From: an uncultured Bacteroidales bacterium
Lineage (GTDB): Bacteria; Bacteroidota; Bacteroidia; Bacteroidales; Muribaculaceae
NCBI GenBank assembly: GCA_902793405.1
Contig: CADBDH010000013.1
Location: forward strand, 35,916 to 99,915
DNA length: 64,000 nucleotides
Direction of reading: 5' to 3'
Shown here piece after piece: positions 8,972 to 20,786 of the stretch. Each line of letters starts with the position of its first letter. The first letter of the stretch is position 1. The position numbers and the translations under genes are program-made. Below the pieces are notes generated by a model that made no database searches, was not told the DNA's origin, and saw only the letters and a list, made by a program, of their open reading frames with translations.

Positions 8972-9015
8972 GAATTCCCTTGATGGCAAGCCATTGAGGG
9001 AATTTCGTTTTTTTT
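8972..9015 (+). terminator. Intrinsic terminator after skp copy 2
   Basis: GAATTCCCT-tg-ATGG pairs with CCAT-tg-AGGGAATTT across a CAAG loop. An eight-T run follows at 9008-9015. It lies 33 bases after the stop codon. Confidence 0.85.
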
Positions 9016-9050
9016 CACACCTGCATCATGCAGGAATCGAAAAAAGTCTC

Positions 9051-9058
9051 TACCTTTG
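9051..9058 (+). promoter_or_regulatory. Possible -7 element of skp copy 3
   Basis: TACCTTTG matches the Bacteroidetes -7 consensus TAnnTTTG. It sits 36 bases after the upstream terminator and 43 bases before the ATG at 9102. No good -33 TTG is visible at the right distance, so the call is tentative. Confidence 0.45.
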
Positions 9059-9101
9059 CTTTCCTAATTAATTAATGTATATCTAACCGATTGAAAAGAA
9101 G

Positions 9102-9608
9102 ATGAAACGGATTATCATGATAGCAGTGGCGCTGATGCCGCTCATGTTGATGGCACAGGCCAGGATTGGTATTGTCAATTCCCAACAGTTGTTTGACCTC
9201 ATGCCCGAAAAGGCTGTTGCCGAGGCCCAGCTCAAGGTGTTGAGTGACAGGTATCACGCCGAATACCAGCTGTTGCAGGCCGAGTTCGATAAGAAATATG
9301 CCGATTACCAGACTGTGGCCGCCGATGCCTCGATGCCCGAGACCATCAAGGAACGTCGCGTGCAGGAACTGCAGGAGAGTGACAAGAAGATGCGTGAATT
9401 CCAGCGCCGCGCAGCCGACGACATCGCCTCGCGCCGCGATGCGCTCACCAAGCCCTTGACCGAAAAGATCCAGACGGCTATCCGCCAGGCTGGCGAACAG
9501 GGCGGGCTGGACGTGGTGTTTGACACCTCCGTCACCCCCGTTGCCTATACGGGTCCTGCCACTATCGACCTGATGCCGGCAGTCAAGGCCTTGTTGGGAC
9601 TGAAATAA
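9102..9608 (+). CDS. OmpH/Skp-family periplasmic chaperone, copy 3
   Basis: A 168-residue exported protein with signal peptide MKRIIMIAVALMPLMLMAQA, then RIGIVNSQQLFDLMPEKAVA. The coiled-coil arm includes MPETIKERRVQELQESDKKM, followed by LDVVFDTSVTPVAYTGPATI. It resembles copy 2 closely (shared MPEKA start and YTG near the end). It is separated from copy 2 by a terminator and a candidate promoter, so the three chaperones may be expressed at different levels. Confidence 0.92.
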   Translation: MKRIIMIAVALMPLMLMAQARIGIVNSQQLFDLMPEKAVAEAQLKVLSDRYHAEYQLLQAEFDKKYADYQTVAADASMPETIKERRVQELQESDKKMREFQRRAADDIASRRDALTKPLTEKIQTAIRQAGEQGGLDVVFDTSVTPVAYTGPATIDLMPAVKALLGLK

Positions 9609-9621
9609 GGTATATAAAGAG

Positions 9622-9672
9622 AAAAAAAGAATAAACCCGCATCGGTAATCGATGTGGGTTTATTCTTTTTTT
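9622..9672. terminator. Bidirectional terminator between skp copy 3 and tRNA-His
   Basis: A perfect long stem pairs AAGAATAAACCCGCATCG with CGATGTGGGTTTATTCTT across a GTAAT loop. An A-run lies on the left and a T-run on the right, so it works in both directions. It separates the plus-strand skp gene from the minus-strand tRNA. Confidence 0.9.
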
Positions 9673-9675
9673 GGG

Positions 9676-9750
<75 letters not shown>

Positions 9751-9865
9751 ATATATAGCGTTTTCTCTCAAACGCGGGTGCAAAGATAATGCCATTTTTG
9801 TTCCTGTGCAAGAATAACGTCAAAAAATTGAATGATTTTTTTGTTATCTGGAGGAAATTGAGGTG

Positions 9866-11056
9866 TTATCGTTCGACAATTTCGGCAGGAGCGATGCGGT
9901 CGCTGCCCTTGACGAACTGTCCCAACGAGAACACGCCGCGCAGGTTTATGTCGCTGTCCAGCAGCAAGATGTCGGCGTCCTTGCCGCGCTGCAGGGAGCC
10001 CTTGCGGTCGTAGATGCCCATGATTCTTGCCGGCGTCTCGCTGGCCATGCGCACGGCATCCTGCAGGGGCACATCGACGATGCGCACCATAGTCTTGATA
10101 AGGCGGTCCATAGTGGCGATGCTGCCGGCGAGGGCGCTGCGGTCAGACAGCTTGCACACGCCGTCCTCGATGATGACGCGCGGGTCGAAAGCGTGTTCGC
10201 TTTCGCTGTCGGTCACAGCCAGGGCGTCGGTGCACAAGGCAGTGCGCTCCACTCCCTTCATGTGATAGACCAGGTTGAGCAGTGTGGAAGGCACATGGAT
10301 GCCGTCGGCAATGACTTCGACAGCCATGTCCTCGAGCAGATAGACACTCTCGACGGTGCCTGCATGCTTAAACTCGCGCACGTTGTGGAAACCGGGCATG
10401 CCGTTGTAGAAATGGGTGGCCAGGGTGTAGCCAGCGTCCCAGGCCGCCTTGACGTGCTGATACTCGGCAGCCGTGTGGCCAATGGCAGCCACAATGCCCT
10501 TGCCCGTGATGTACTGGCCCATCTCGATGGATCCGGGCAGCTCGGGAGCCGTGTCCCAGCGCCTCATGCAGTCAAAGTCCTCGACAATGTGACGGTATTC
10601 GTTGGGGTCGGGGATGCGGATGACCTCGGGCATTTGGGCACCGGCTTTGCTGGGGTTGAAGTAGGGCCCCTCCATGTGCATGCCCATGATGGTGGTGTCG
10701 GGTTCACGCATCAGCTCGTCACACGTCTGGCAAGCCCGCTCCATCATGTCGATGGGCGAGGAGGACAGTGTGGCATAGATGGCCGTGGTGCCGTGGCGCA
10801 AGTGGGTGCTGGCTGCTGTCTCAAAGGCCTCGCGGGTGCACTCCTGGAAGTCACAGCCACCGCCGCCATGGCAATGAAGGTCGATGCCGCCGGGCACGAC
10901 ATGCATGCCGTGGGCATCGATGGCCTTGTCCATGCCGTCGAGTTGGCGGCTGCTCTTGCTCACTTCCTTGACACGGCTACCCTCAATGATGACCGAGCCA
11001 CCATTGATCCACCCCTCGGGAGTGAGCACATGTCCGTTATAAATCTGAGTGAGCAT
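9866..11056 (-). CDS. nagA: N-acetylglucosamine-6-phosphate deacetylase
   Basis: NagA removes the acetyl group from GlcNAc-6-phosphate in the cytosol, feeding amino-sugar catabolism and cell-wall recycling. It has the amidohydrolase beginning VVPGGIDLHCHGGGGCDFQE with the first metal ligands, MGMHMEGPYFNPSKAGAQ (metal-binding Glu), AAIGHTAAEYQHV and ATHFYNGMPGFHNV (His ligands). TDALAVTDSE carries the catalytic Asp. I start at the ATG at 11056 (MLTQIYNGHVLTPEG) rather than a TTG six bases upstream. A TATATTTG box (minus strand, 11087-11094) supports a start close to here. The gene is single, with no nagB beside it. Confidence 0.95.
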   Translation of the reverse strand: MLTQIYNGHVLTPEGWINGGSVIIEGSRVKEVSKSSRQLDGMDKAIDAHGMHVVPGGIDLHCHGGGGCDFQECTREAFETAASTHLRHGTTAIYATLSSSPIDMMERACQTCDELMREPDTTIMGMHMEGPYFNPSKAGAQMPEVIRIPDPNEYRHIVEDFDCMRRWDTAPELPGSIEMGQYITGKGIVAAIGHTAAEYQHVKAAWDAGYTLATHFYNGMPGFHNVREFKHAGTVESVYLLEDMAVEVIADGIHVPSTLLNLVYHMKGVERTALCTDALAVTDSESEHAFDPRVIIEDGVCKLSDRSALAGSIATMDRLIKTMVRIVDVPLQDAVRMASETPARIMGIYDRKGSLQRGKDADILLLDSDINLRGVFSLGQFVKGSDRIAPAEIVER

Positions 11057-11368
11057 AAACAACCTTTTTTATCCTTTCTTGAAATGCAAATATACGGCAA
11101 TAATCGATAGGTTGTATGGGATTATTACATTTTTTTTGATTTCTTGACGAAAATTTGGTGTTTTTCTTCGCTGGTGACGGATTTTGTCTTAGGTTTTTTG
11201 TCTTGATTATCGGGGCATTTGTCAACATGATTGTGCCATTGGTCACGAAGTGGCTTGAGCGCATTTTTTTGTTTGAAAAATTCTGTTTTACTTTGCCATC
11301 AAACAAATTCGATATACCGCAATTGTTTATCATTTATTCACATTATTAATTCAAAAAACACCACAAAA

Positions 11369-11839
11369 ATGAAAAAGATTGTTTTAGCATTAGCGATTGC
11401 CCTGATGGGCACGATGGTAATGAACGCACAGCCACCCCGCCGCACCGACATGAGTCCGGAGCAAATGGTGGAAAGGCGAGTAGAACGTCTGGACAAGGCT
11501 TTGTCACTGACGCCGGAACAAAAGACTGCAATCGCCAAGATCTATACCGAGGAGATGCAGACGATGGGCAAAGATCGGATGGCCAAGAAAGAGCACGCCG
11601 AGAAGCCCGATGAGGCCACCATGGCGGCCAAGAGAGAGCAGATGAAGGCTCAGCGTGATGCCACCCGGGCCAAGATCGAGTCGCTGCTGACCCCTGAGCA
11701 GGCTACCAAGTATGCCGAGTTGCAGAAGCGTGAGGGCAAGCGAGGACACCATGGCCCCTGGCACGGCGGTCAAGACAAAGCGCCCAAGAAGGGCGGCAAC
11801 TGTGATGGCTGCGACAATGCTTGCAAGAAAGACAAGTAA
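11369..11839 (+). CDS. DUF4890-like, CpxP/Spy-type periplasmic protein
   Basis: A 156-residue exported protein with signal peptide MKKIVLALAIALMGTMVMNAQ. It has two LTxxQ-type motifs (SLTPEQKTAIAKIYTEEMQ and LLTPEQATKYAELQ), the signature of Spy/CpxP chaperones, with helical Met/Lys/Glu-rich sequence between them. This matches the Bacteroidetes DUF4890 group. The C-terminal tail is His/Gly/Cys-rich (GKRGHHGPWHGGQ, then CDGCDNACKK), which suggests metal binding. A longer in-frame start upstream would add a non-signal-like leader and is rejected. It stands alone between nagA and the glycogen synthase gene. Confidence 0.8.
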   Translation: MKKIVLALAIALMGTMVMNAQPPRRTDMSPEQMVERRVERLDKALSLTPEQKTAIAKIYTEEMQTMGKDRMAKKEHAEKPDEATMAAKREQMKAQRDATRAKIESLLTPEQATKYAELQKREGKRGHHGPWHGGQDKAPKKGGNCDGCDNACKKDK

Positions 11840-11906
11840 TGGGCTAAACGAACTGTCTTGCAGGCGATATGAAATGAGATAATCGTGTGTGTGTTTTGAA
11901 AGTGGA

Positions 11907-11947
11907 GGGTATTTCCTGTTTGAAGGAAGTGCTCTCCTTTCTTTTTG
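11907..11947 (+). terminator. Probable terminator of the DUF4890 gene
   Basis: GGAGGGTATTTCC and GGAAGTGCTCTCC form an imperfect hairpin around a GTTTGAA loop, followed by TTTCTTTTT. It lies about 70 bases past the stop codon. Confidence 0.55.
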
Positions 11948-12064
11948 CCGGGTGGGGCTCCGTAGCCGTGCAAAAAGATTTAGAAGATGTTAAAAAGGGT
12001 GGGATTTTACTTAAAAATGAAGGATAGGGCGCGCAAAAATGGTGCTAAAATGAAAAAAAATTGC

Positions 12065-12072
12065 TACCTTTG
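12065..12072 (+). promoter_or_regulatory. -7 element that fixes the start of the glycogen synthase gene
   Basis: TACCTTTG matches TAnnTTTG. Transcription would begin near 12080, leaving the ATG at 12098 as the first usable start and excluding the in-frame start 111 bases upstream. No -33 TTG is obvious. Confidence 0.55.
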
Positions 12073-12097
12073 CATTTATTCTAGAAGAGAAAGCAAG

Positions 12098-12901
12098 ATG
12101 GATGTAAAGAAAGTCTTATTCATATCGCAGGAAATAGCGCCCTACGTGCCTGAGCGCCGTTTGTCCCAGATTGGCCGCTTATTGCCTCAAGGCATTAAGG
12201 AACAGGGTATTGAGGAGCGCACGTTTATGCCAAAGTATGGCATGATAGCCGAGCGCAGCAACCAGTTGCATGAGATGATCAGGCTCTCGGGCATGAATGT
12301 GATCATTGATGACACCGACCATCCTCTCATCATCAAGGTGGCCACCCTGCAACAGGCTCATTTTCAAGTATATTTCATTTACAATGAGGACTATTTTGCC
12401 AGCAGCCGCATCGATGAGCTGGAGATGAACTGCTCGATCGAGGACAACGATGAGCGCAGCATGTTCTTTGTGCGTGCCGTCATCGAGTCGATTCGCAAGA
12501 TGCGTTGGGTTCCCGATATCATCCAGTGTACCGGATGGATTTCGGCCCTGGCTCCTGTTTACATCCGTGCGCTCTACGGCGACGATCCCTCGTTCCGCGA
12601 CGCCAAGATTGTGACCGCGTTGTTCAATGAGCAGCTGCCCAGCAGGCTTGATGCCCGCCTGGGCGAGAAGATGCGCCAGGACGGTTTGCCCAAGAGCGCC
12701 CTCAAGCCCATCATGGACAAGGAACTGGATTATGACGAGCTGATGGCCTATTCGTTGAAATACAGCGATGCCGTCATCACGTGTGAGCCTGGCGTGAGCG
12801 ATGCAGTGCTCGAGGCTGCCGCGTCATTGCCCAAGTTGGACTTTGTCGATGACGACGATGTCAACAAGGTGACCCAGTTCTACTCGTCATTGTTTGATTG
12901 A
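12098..12901 (+). CDS. Glycogen/starch synthase, N-terminal-domain-only protein
   Basis: A 267-residue protein resembling the first Rossmann half of GT5 glycogen synthases: KKVLFISQEIAPYVPERRLSQIGRLLPQG, then IIQCTGWISALAPVYIRALY. GT5 enzymes usually have about 480 residues and two Rossmann halves. Here the nucleotide-sugar-binding half is missing, yet no frameshift is seen and a DUF4270 gene follows at once. Single-domain proteins of this type next to DUF4270 are, as I recall, standard in Bacteroidales, so this is a family form rather than a broken gene. Catalysis as such is doubtful. Confidence 0.8.
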   Translation: MDVKKVLFISQEIAPYVPERRLSQIGRLLPQGIKEQGIEERTFMPKYGMIAERSNQLHEMIRLSGMNVIIDDTDHPLIIKVATLQQAHFQVYFIYNEDYFASSRIDELEMNCSIEDNDERSMFFVRAVIESIRKMRWVPDIIQCTGWISALAPVYIRALYGDDPSFRDAKIVTALFNEQLPSRLDARLGEKMRQDGLPKSALKPIMDKELDYDELMAYSLKYSDAVITCEPGVSDAVLEAAASLPKLDFVDDDDVNKVTQFYSSLFD

Positions 12902-12957
12902 GGCTCGGCGTCTTTTCGTTATTCTTAAATCAAATTGCTCTTATTCATTTCGAGAAT

Positions 12958-14385
12958 ATGAAACATCTTTTCCAGGTGATACTGGCGGCAGCCTTGCTGC
13001 TTGGCCTGCAGTCGTGCATCGATGAGACCATCGGTGTGTCTATCACCGACAGTGTCTCGTCAATCATCGAGGATTCTTCATTTGTGATCACTGGCCGCTC
13101 GGTTCTTAACGACAGGGTGCAGATGCGCACGACCACCAAGATGCTGGGAGACCTCAACGCCGATGGATTTGGACGTGTGACGGCCGAAGCCGTAACCATG
13201 TGGATGCCTGCTGCCAATATCGACACCACTGGCATTACGGCCCAGTCGATCGATTCCTGCCGCCTGAAACTGCGTCTGCCCGTCAGCAATGGCTACACCG
13301 GCGACGCACTGGCACCGATGAGGATGGAAGTGTACGCCCTTAACAAGGCGCTGCCCAGTCCCATCTACAGTGACTTTGACCCGACAGATTACTACGATAG
13401 TGATGAACTGCTGGCCACAGAGCCCTATTCGCCTATGTCGGGCTGGCTGGAACTGGCTACTTCCACCAATACGGGTACGGGCGCTACCTCGGTTCAGGAT
13501 ACGGTCCGCGTGATCTCGGTGCCCATGCCTGTTGAGCTTGCAAGGCATATCTTTAACGCCTATGTCGAAGACCCATCCCGTTTCATGAGCCCCAAGACAT
13601 TTGCCGATATCTTCCCCGGCATCTATATCACCAACAGCTACGGCAGCGGACATGTGCTGAATATCAAGGCTACCGAGCTTGACGCCTATTATCACAGGCA
13701 TATTGTCGTGAACGACTCGACCGAGGTTGACTCGACCTTCAGTCAAACGTATCTGGCTTCGACTCCCGAGGTTGTTTCAAACAACATCATCCGCTATGAG
13801 ATCGATGATGCCGTCCGCGAGATGGTCAATTCAGGCGATGCCATCATTGCCGCACCGGCGGGCTATGAGGTTCAGCTGCGTTTCCCCATTCAGGATATCA
13901 TCGACAAGTATCAGGATAATGTGGGGAATAATCAGGCCGTCATCAACACGTTGACGCTGGAACTTCCTGTCAGCGTTCCCGTGACCGAATACAACATCAA
14001 GCCGCCCACCTATCTGCTGATGGTGAAGACGTCCAAGAAGGATCAGTTCATCAACGGCGACAGCCTGGTGAACAACAAGGATTCGTTCTATGCTGTGTAT
14101 AGTGAATACCAAAAGTGCTATGTGTTCACCGGGTTGAGGGATTATATGATCAACATCATCAATAATCAGGGAGGCATTGCCACCGAGGACGATTTTAACT
14201 TCACCTTGACACCGGTTGACGTTACCGAATACACCTATCCGACGTCCTATTCCTACTATTCTTATGGTGGCAATTCATCGGTAGTGACCAAGATTTCGCC
14301 CATGGTGTCCCGTCCGGCGATAGCCCGTCTGCTACTGGATAAGGCCAAGGTCAGGATTACCTATAGCAAACAAATTGTGAATTAA
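12958..14385 (+). CDS. DUF4270 lipoprotein
   Basis: A 475-residue lipoprotein with signal peptide and lipobox LLGLQSC (Cys20) followed by IDETIGVSITDS. The order of motifs (SFVITGRSVLNDRVQMRTTT, then LLGDLN-like MLGDLNADGFG) matches the DUF4270 family. That family is restricted to Bacteroidetes, has no known function and is predicted to be beta-rich. The chosen start at 12958 gives a perfect signal peptide; the upstream extension would not. It follows the glycogen-synthase-like gene by 56 bases and is probably in the same operon. Confidence 0.85.
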   Translation: MKHLFQVILAAALLLGLQSCIDETIGVSITDSVSSIIEDSSFVITGRSVLNDRVQMRTTTKMLGDLNADGFGRVTAEAVTMWMPAANIDTTGITAQSIDSCRLKLRLPVSNGYTGDALAPMRMEVYALNKALPSPIYSDFDPTDYYDSDELLATEPYSPMSGWLELATSTNTGTGATSVQDTVRVISVPMPVELARHIFNAYVEDPSRFMSPKTFADIFPGIYITNSYGSGHVLNIKATELDAYYHRHIVVNDSTEVDSTFSQTYLASTPEVVSNNIIRYEIDDAVREMVNSGDAIIAAPAGYEVQLRFPIQDIIDKYQDNVGNNQAVINTLTLELPVSVPVTEYNIKPPTYLLMVKTSKKDQFINGDSLVNNKDSFYAVYSEYQKCYVFTGLRDYMINIINNQGGIATEDDFNFTLTPVDVTEYTYPTSYSYYSYGGNSSVVTKISPMVSRPAIARLLLDKAKVRITYSKQIVN

Positions 14386-14387
14386 AG

Positions 14388-14419
14388 TTTGCTGGTTTAG
14401 AAAAATAGTGCTACCTTTG
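14388..14419 (+). promoter_or_regulatory. Promoter of tRNA-Thr
   Basis: TTTG (14388-14391), 20 bases, then TACCTTTG (14412-14419) is a near-perfect Bacteroidetes promoter. It lies 32 bases before the tRNA. Confidence 0.8.
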
Positions 14420-14451
14420 CACCCGCATTGCAAGTCATCGCAGTGCACCAA

Positions 14452-14527
14452 GCCGCAATAGCTCAGTCGGTAGAGCATTTCATTCGTAACGAAAAGGTCG
14501 CGGGTTCGAGTCCCGCTCGCGGCTCCA
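14452..14527 (+). tRNA. tRNA-Thr (anticodon CGT), CCA encoded
   Basis: The acceptor GCCGCAA pairs with TCGCGGC. The D-arm is GCTCAGTCGGTAGAGC, the anticodon loop TTCGTAA gives CGT (Thr) and the T-arm is GCGGG-TTCGAGT-CCCGC. The 3' CCA is encoded at 14525-14527. The last pair of the anticodon stem (A31-C39) is mismatched. Confidence 0.95.
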
Positions 14528-14533
14528 GCAAGG

Positions 14534-14567
14534 ACGGGGAAACAGTTTTGTTTTCCCGTTTTTTTTT
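14534..14567 (+). terminator. Intrinsic terminator of tRNA-Thr
   Basis: ACGGGGAAAC pairs with GTTTTCCCGT (one G-U pair) around AGTTTT and runs into nine T residues. Confidence 0.9.
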
Positions 14568-14583
14568 AATTTAGACAGGAGAT

Positions 14584-15330
14584 ATGGAAATCAGCGTGAA
14601 AGATTATATGGAGCGCCAGCCTGGCAGCCCCAAGGTGTGTGAGACCGACCAGTTTTATCTGTGGATAGCCTTGAGGCTGGCCAAGTTGTGGGACGAGTCG
14701 CCCTGGTTGCGTGACCTGGACGATGACGTGAAACGTGACGTGGTGCTCGCTGTGACGGGCTATTACCAGGATGTGGTGGCCGACGGTGGCGTGTGGCGTT
14801 CGTTCTCGCGTCTGCACAGCACGAGAAACGGTGGCCCAGTGCCCCATTACGCTGCCGGCGAGGGCTACGTTGATTTTGAGCTCAATGAGGAGGATGTGCG
14901 CTTTGTGATGTGGTGGACCATCGCGGGCGAGGAGGGTCCCGATGCCCTTGACCCGCATGACAAGGAACTGGAGGCCTTGGCCATGGCCTTCCACAAGCTG
15001 CTGGACGAGGAATATGAGCAGGCTCCCGTGCCGCGTCAGTTCTGCATCGCCAGCGAGGTGGACCTGGACAATCCCCAGGATGCCCAGCGCATCTATGATT
15101 ACGCCTACTGGCTCTACTGGCGCAGTTTCCTGCTGCGTCCGTCGTCGATGGCGGTGATGCAGCGCTCCATGCCCCAGGCTCACGCCATCATTGCCCGTGC
15201 CGGCGAGAGCGATGCCCGCCCGCTGCTGCTTGAACTCAACGAGCGCCTGATGTCTACCGAGCCGGCCGGCCCGATTCCCTTGACCACAGCGCAATGGCTG
15301 CGCCTTATCGTCAACGACGAGCTGCCGTGA
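14584..15330 (+). CDS. Conserved hypothetical protein, cytosolic, 248 residues
   Basis: I do not recognise the family with confidence. The protein has no signal peptide or membrane helix. It is acidic and helical, beginning MEISVKDYMERQPGSPKVCE, with many Trp/Tyr residues (FVMWWTIAGEEGPDALDPHD, DYAYWLYWRSFLLRPS). Clean codon use like the core genes and a perfect terminator after it argue that it is real. It begins directly after the tRNA-Thr terminator with no good promoter in between, so read-through from the tRNA promoter is possible. The 85 bases after the stop carry several CTGGACTG-type units. Confidence 0.7.
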   Translation: MEISVKDYMERQPGSPKVCETDQFYLWIALRLAKLWDESPWLRDLDDDVKRDVVLAVTGYYQDVVADGGVWRSFSRLHSTRNGGPVPHYAAGEGYVDFELNEEDVRFVMWWTIAGEEGPDALDPHDKELEALAMAFHKLLDEEYEQAPVPRQFCIASEVDLDNPQDAQRIYDYAYWLYWRSFLLRPSSMAVMQRSMPQAHAIIARAGESDARPLLLELNERLMSTEPAGPIPLTTAQWLRLIVNDELP

Positions 15331-15418
15331 CAGGACGGACAGGATAGCCTGGACTGCCTGGACCGCCGCTGAGCGGCTGGGTTGGACTAACTGGATATAC
15401 TGGACTGGAGCGATAATA

Positions 15419-15454
15419 AAAATCACGTCAAACCAAGCGGTTTGACGTGATTTT
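15419..15454. terminator. Bidirectional terminator between the 14584 gene and secA
   Basis: A perfect 16-bp stem (AAAATCACGTCAAACC with GGTTTGACGTGATTTT) around AAGC. Flanking A and T runs let it serve both convergent genes. Confidence 0.92.
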
Positions 15455-15479
15455 GTTGTTGTTGTGGGGACCGTGGCTA

Positions 15480-18812
<3,333 letters not shown>

Positions 18813-18955
18813 TTCTTGTTGTTAGTTATGTTTGTTTTGTTTTTTTTCGAACTGCAAAGATACAATTATTTGGCTGATTTACACCTATTATATAGGCATA
18901 AATCGACCGCATTGATGAAAAATGGCGGTTGGGTGTTGTCTGATTGGCTTGTGAA

Positions 18956-20218
18956 TCAGGCTTTTGAAGAGGTGGGGCCGCGTGTGGTCTGGCTGCCCAG
19001 CAGCACGTTGGTCAGCGAGCGCGTTACCAGCGCTGCCATGAGCGGGAAAAAGGCGAAGTTGCCCACCTGGGGCTGCCATGGCCAGGCCAGCATGAGCAGG
19101 GCCACAACGATAGCGTTGACGGCGTGCAGCCACCCTGCCACATTGCGGGTTTTCTTGAACCAGGGCAGCACGGCCAGCAGCAGCAACAGGGGGTGGAGCC
19201 ACACGATGTTGATGTTGGGCGAGGTTGCCTCGTGGGTCGAGAAGAAGATGAGGAAAAGCAGGATGCAGCCGGCCAGCCCTCCTGCCGTGAACAGGATGGT
19301 GTCGAACCACCTGGAAATGTCGTGGCGGCGCCAGTCGCGGCAGCTCACCAGCAGTGTCAATGCCAGCACCAGCAGGGCGAATGCCATGGGCGAGATGTAC
19401 CAGGGCGTGGGAGGCCTTACATTGCCGTTGATGCTCTTGTCGTTGGGCACGGTGGTGGCTTTGACCAGCGGCATGGTCTTGCCGTCGGTGGTGATGGTGG
19501 CCCCTGCCACGGCATCCATGAGTAACATGGGGATGAACATGGTGGCGCGCTGGTCGAGCGTGGTGTCGATGTCCCAGCCCAGTACCAGGTCGATGCCGAA
19601 TTTCTCCCACGCGTAGTTGCGGCAATAATGTGCCAATATGTCACGATAGGTGACAGTGGTGTCGCCCATCGCGGGATATTGCAGACTCTCGCCAGCGGCC
19701 ATCTCGATGATGTCGCGGGGACGGGTAGAGCAGTTGTCGCTCAGGAATTTATAGCGGTAGACGCGGTTTTCGGGCTGTGCGTTGTTCCACAGGAAGTCGC
19801 GCACCATCAGGGCCCTGTCTTGCGGCAGGTTGAGTTCCTGCTCGACCATGCGCCGCTCCTCCATGCCGATAGTGGCATAGGCTCGTGGAACGGGCATGCA
19901 CAGGTAGTCGGTCTTGCCCAGCATGAAGCGCCACATGAAGGCGGGCGCCTGGAAGTCGAACACGCCGTAGTTGAAGTACAGGTCGATAGGGCCTTGCTGG
20001 ACGCGTATCTCGCTGTGTCCCCAGATGTTGTGGGGCTCGCTGCCGGGATAGAACGTGACGAGGCTCACCTTGACCGAATCCTCTTCTTCCTGCTGCTGTT
20101 GCTGCTTTTGGGCGTTGGCTGGCGGGGTGAGGGGCAACTGGGGCATAGCATCGAGTGTACCCGTTGCACACAGGGCACACAACACAGTCATGCAATATGT
20201 CTTCAATAGCCGTTGCAT
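18956..20218 (-). CDS. DUF4105 family membrane protein
   Basis: A 420-residue exported protein. The signal sequence (MQRLLKTYCMTVLCALCATG) precedes a DUF4105 domain with VSLVTFYPGSEPHNIWGHSE, YFNYGVFDFQAPAFMWRFML, and YRYKFLSDNCSTRPRDIIE with its conserved Asn-Cys pair. The last 170 residues contain about five hydrophobic helices (FALLVLALTLLVSC, LFTAGGLAGCILLFLIFF and others), so the domain faces the periplasm on a membrane anchor. The catalytic-looking His and Cys suggest a peptidase-like fold, but no activity is known to me. The minus-strand TACCTTTG at 20263-20270 rules out the longer start at 20287, so 20218 is used. Confidence 0.85.
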   Translation of the reverse strand: MQRLLKTYCMTVLCALCATGTLDAMPQLPLTPPANAQKQQQQQEEEDSVKVSLVTFYPGSEPHNIWGHSEIRVQQGPIDLYFNYGVFDFQAPAFMWRFMLGKTDYLCMPVPRAYATIGMEERRMVEQELNLPQDRALMVRDFLWNNAQPENRVYRYKFLSDNCSTRPRDIIEMAAGESLQYPAMGDTTVTYRDILAHYCRNYAWEKFGIDLVLGWDIDTTLDQRATMFIPMLLMDAVAGATITTDGKTMPLVKATTVPNDKSINGNVRPPTPWYISPMAFALLVLALTLLVSCRDWRRHDISRWFDTILFTAGGLAGCILLFLIFFSTHEATSPNINIVWLHPLLLLLAVLPWFKKTRNVAGWLHAVNAIVVALLMLAWPWQPQVGNFAFFPLMAALVTRSLTNVLLGSQTTRGPTSSKA

Positions 20219-20262
20219 CTCGACACGGTGGTAGATGGGCAAGAATGATGCCAACCACCTGA

Positions 20263-20270
20263 CAAAGGTA
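20263..20270 (-). promoter_or_regulatory. -7 element of the DUF4105 gene; decides its start
   Basis: The minus strand reads TACCTTTG here. Transcription would start near 20255, downstream of the earliest in-frame ATG (20287) and upstream of the one at 20218. Confidence 0.6.
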
Positions 20271-20287
20271 TATTTTTTCTCCCGCAT

Positions 20288-20786
20288 GAGAAAGGCAATT
20301 CCATGAAAAATGACGTGTGCAGCCCTTGTGCGGCGCCCTCAGCAGTCCTTCGGGTGAAAAAAGTAAGCAACCACTCAGCCGATAGCCCCCACGCTAAGGC
20401 GCAAAGACGCTAAGTTTTTTCAAACAACTTAAACAAATAATGGTTTAAACAACGGTAACAACTTCTTTGTTTTTGGCATCCGCGCTCTTTGGTCCCCACG
20501 CTTAGGCGCAATGTGCAATGGACACTGAATTGATTAATGACAGCATGATGGCAAATCTCAGTTGTCGGAATCCATTTGATTGAATATTAATATCTTAGCG
20601 CCTTAGCGCCTTGGCGTGAGGCATTTCAGGAGGTGTTTGGGGTGAAAAAAGTAATCTATTGGGTGAAAAAAACTTAAACAATGATTTGTTTTTATGGATT
20701 TTCCAAAATAAATCACTATATTTGTGACCTGCAATTTCGCAATACTCATTTCAAAGAATTATTAAACATTTTTAAAAGAGACTATT
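20288..20786. other. 500-base non-coding region of dispersed repeats
   Basis: No gene is seen. It contains an inverted copy (about 20390-20415) and a direct copy (about 20590-20620) of the CTTAGCG...GCGCCTTGGCGTGAG motif found near 1815. Two copies of GGGTGAAAAAAGTAA lie at about 20351 and 20640. A TATATTTG box at 20717-20724 could serve the Gln-rich gene at 20787. Confidence 0.55.

Noticed and set aside
9863-11110. A 415-codon plus-strand open frame.
   Set aside because: It lies opposite nagA, is Val/His/Asp-rich as expected for the complement of a GC-rich gene, and has no family match; it is a shadow. The same holds for the long frames opposite bamA, secA, uvrA, the terminase and the DUF262 gene.
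12098-12901. Truncated or frameshifted glycogen synthase.
   Set aside because: The frame ends cleanly, the next gene follows at the usual distance, and single-domain versions are normal next to DUF4270 in this order as I recall.
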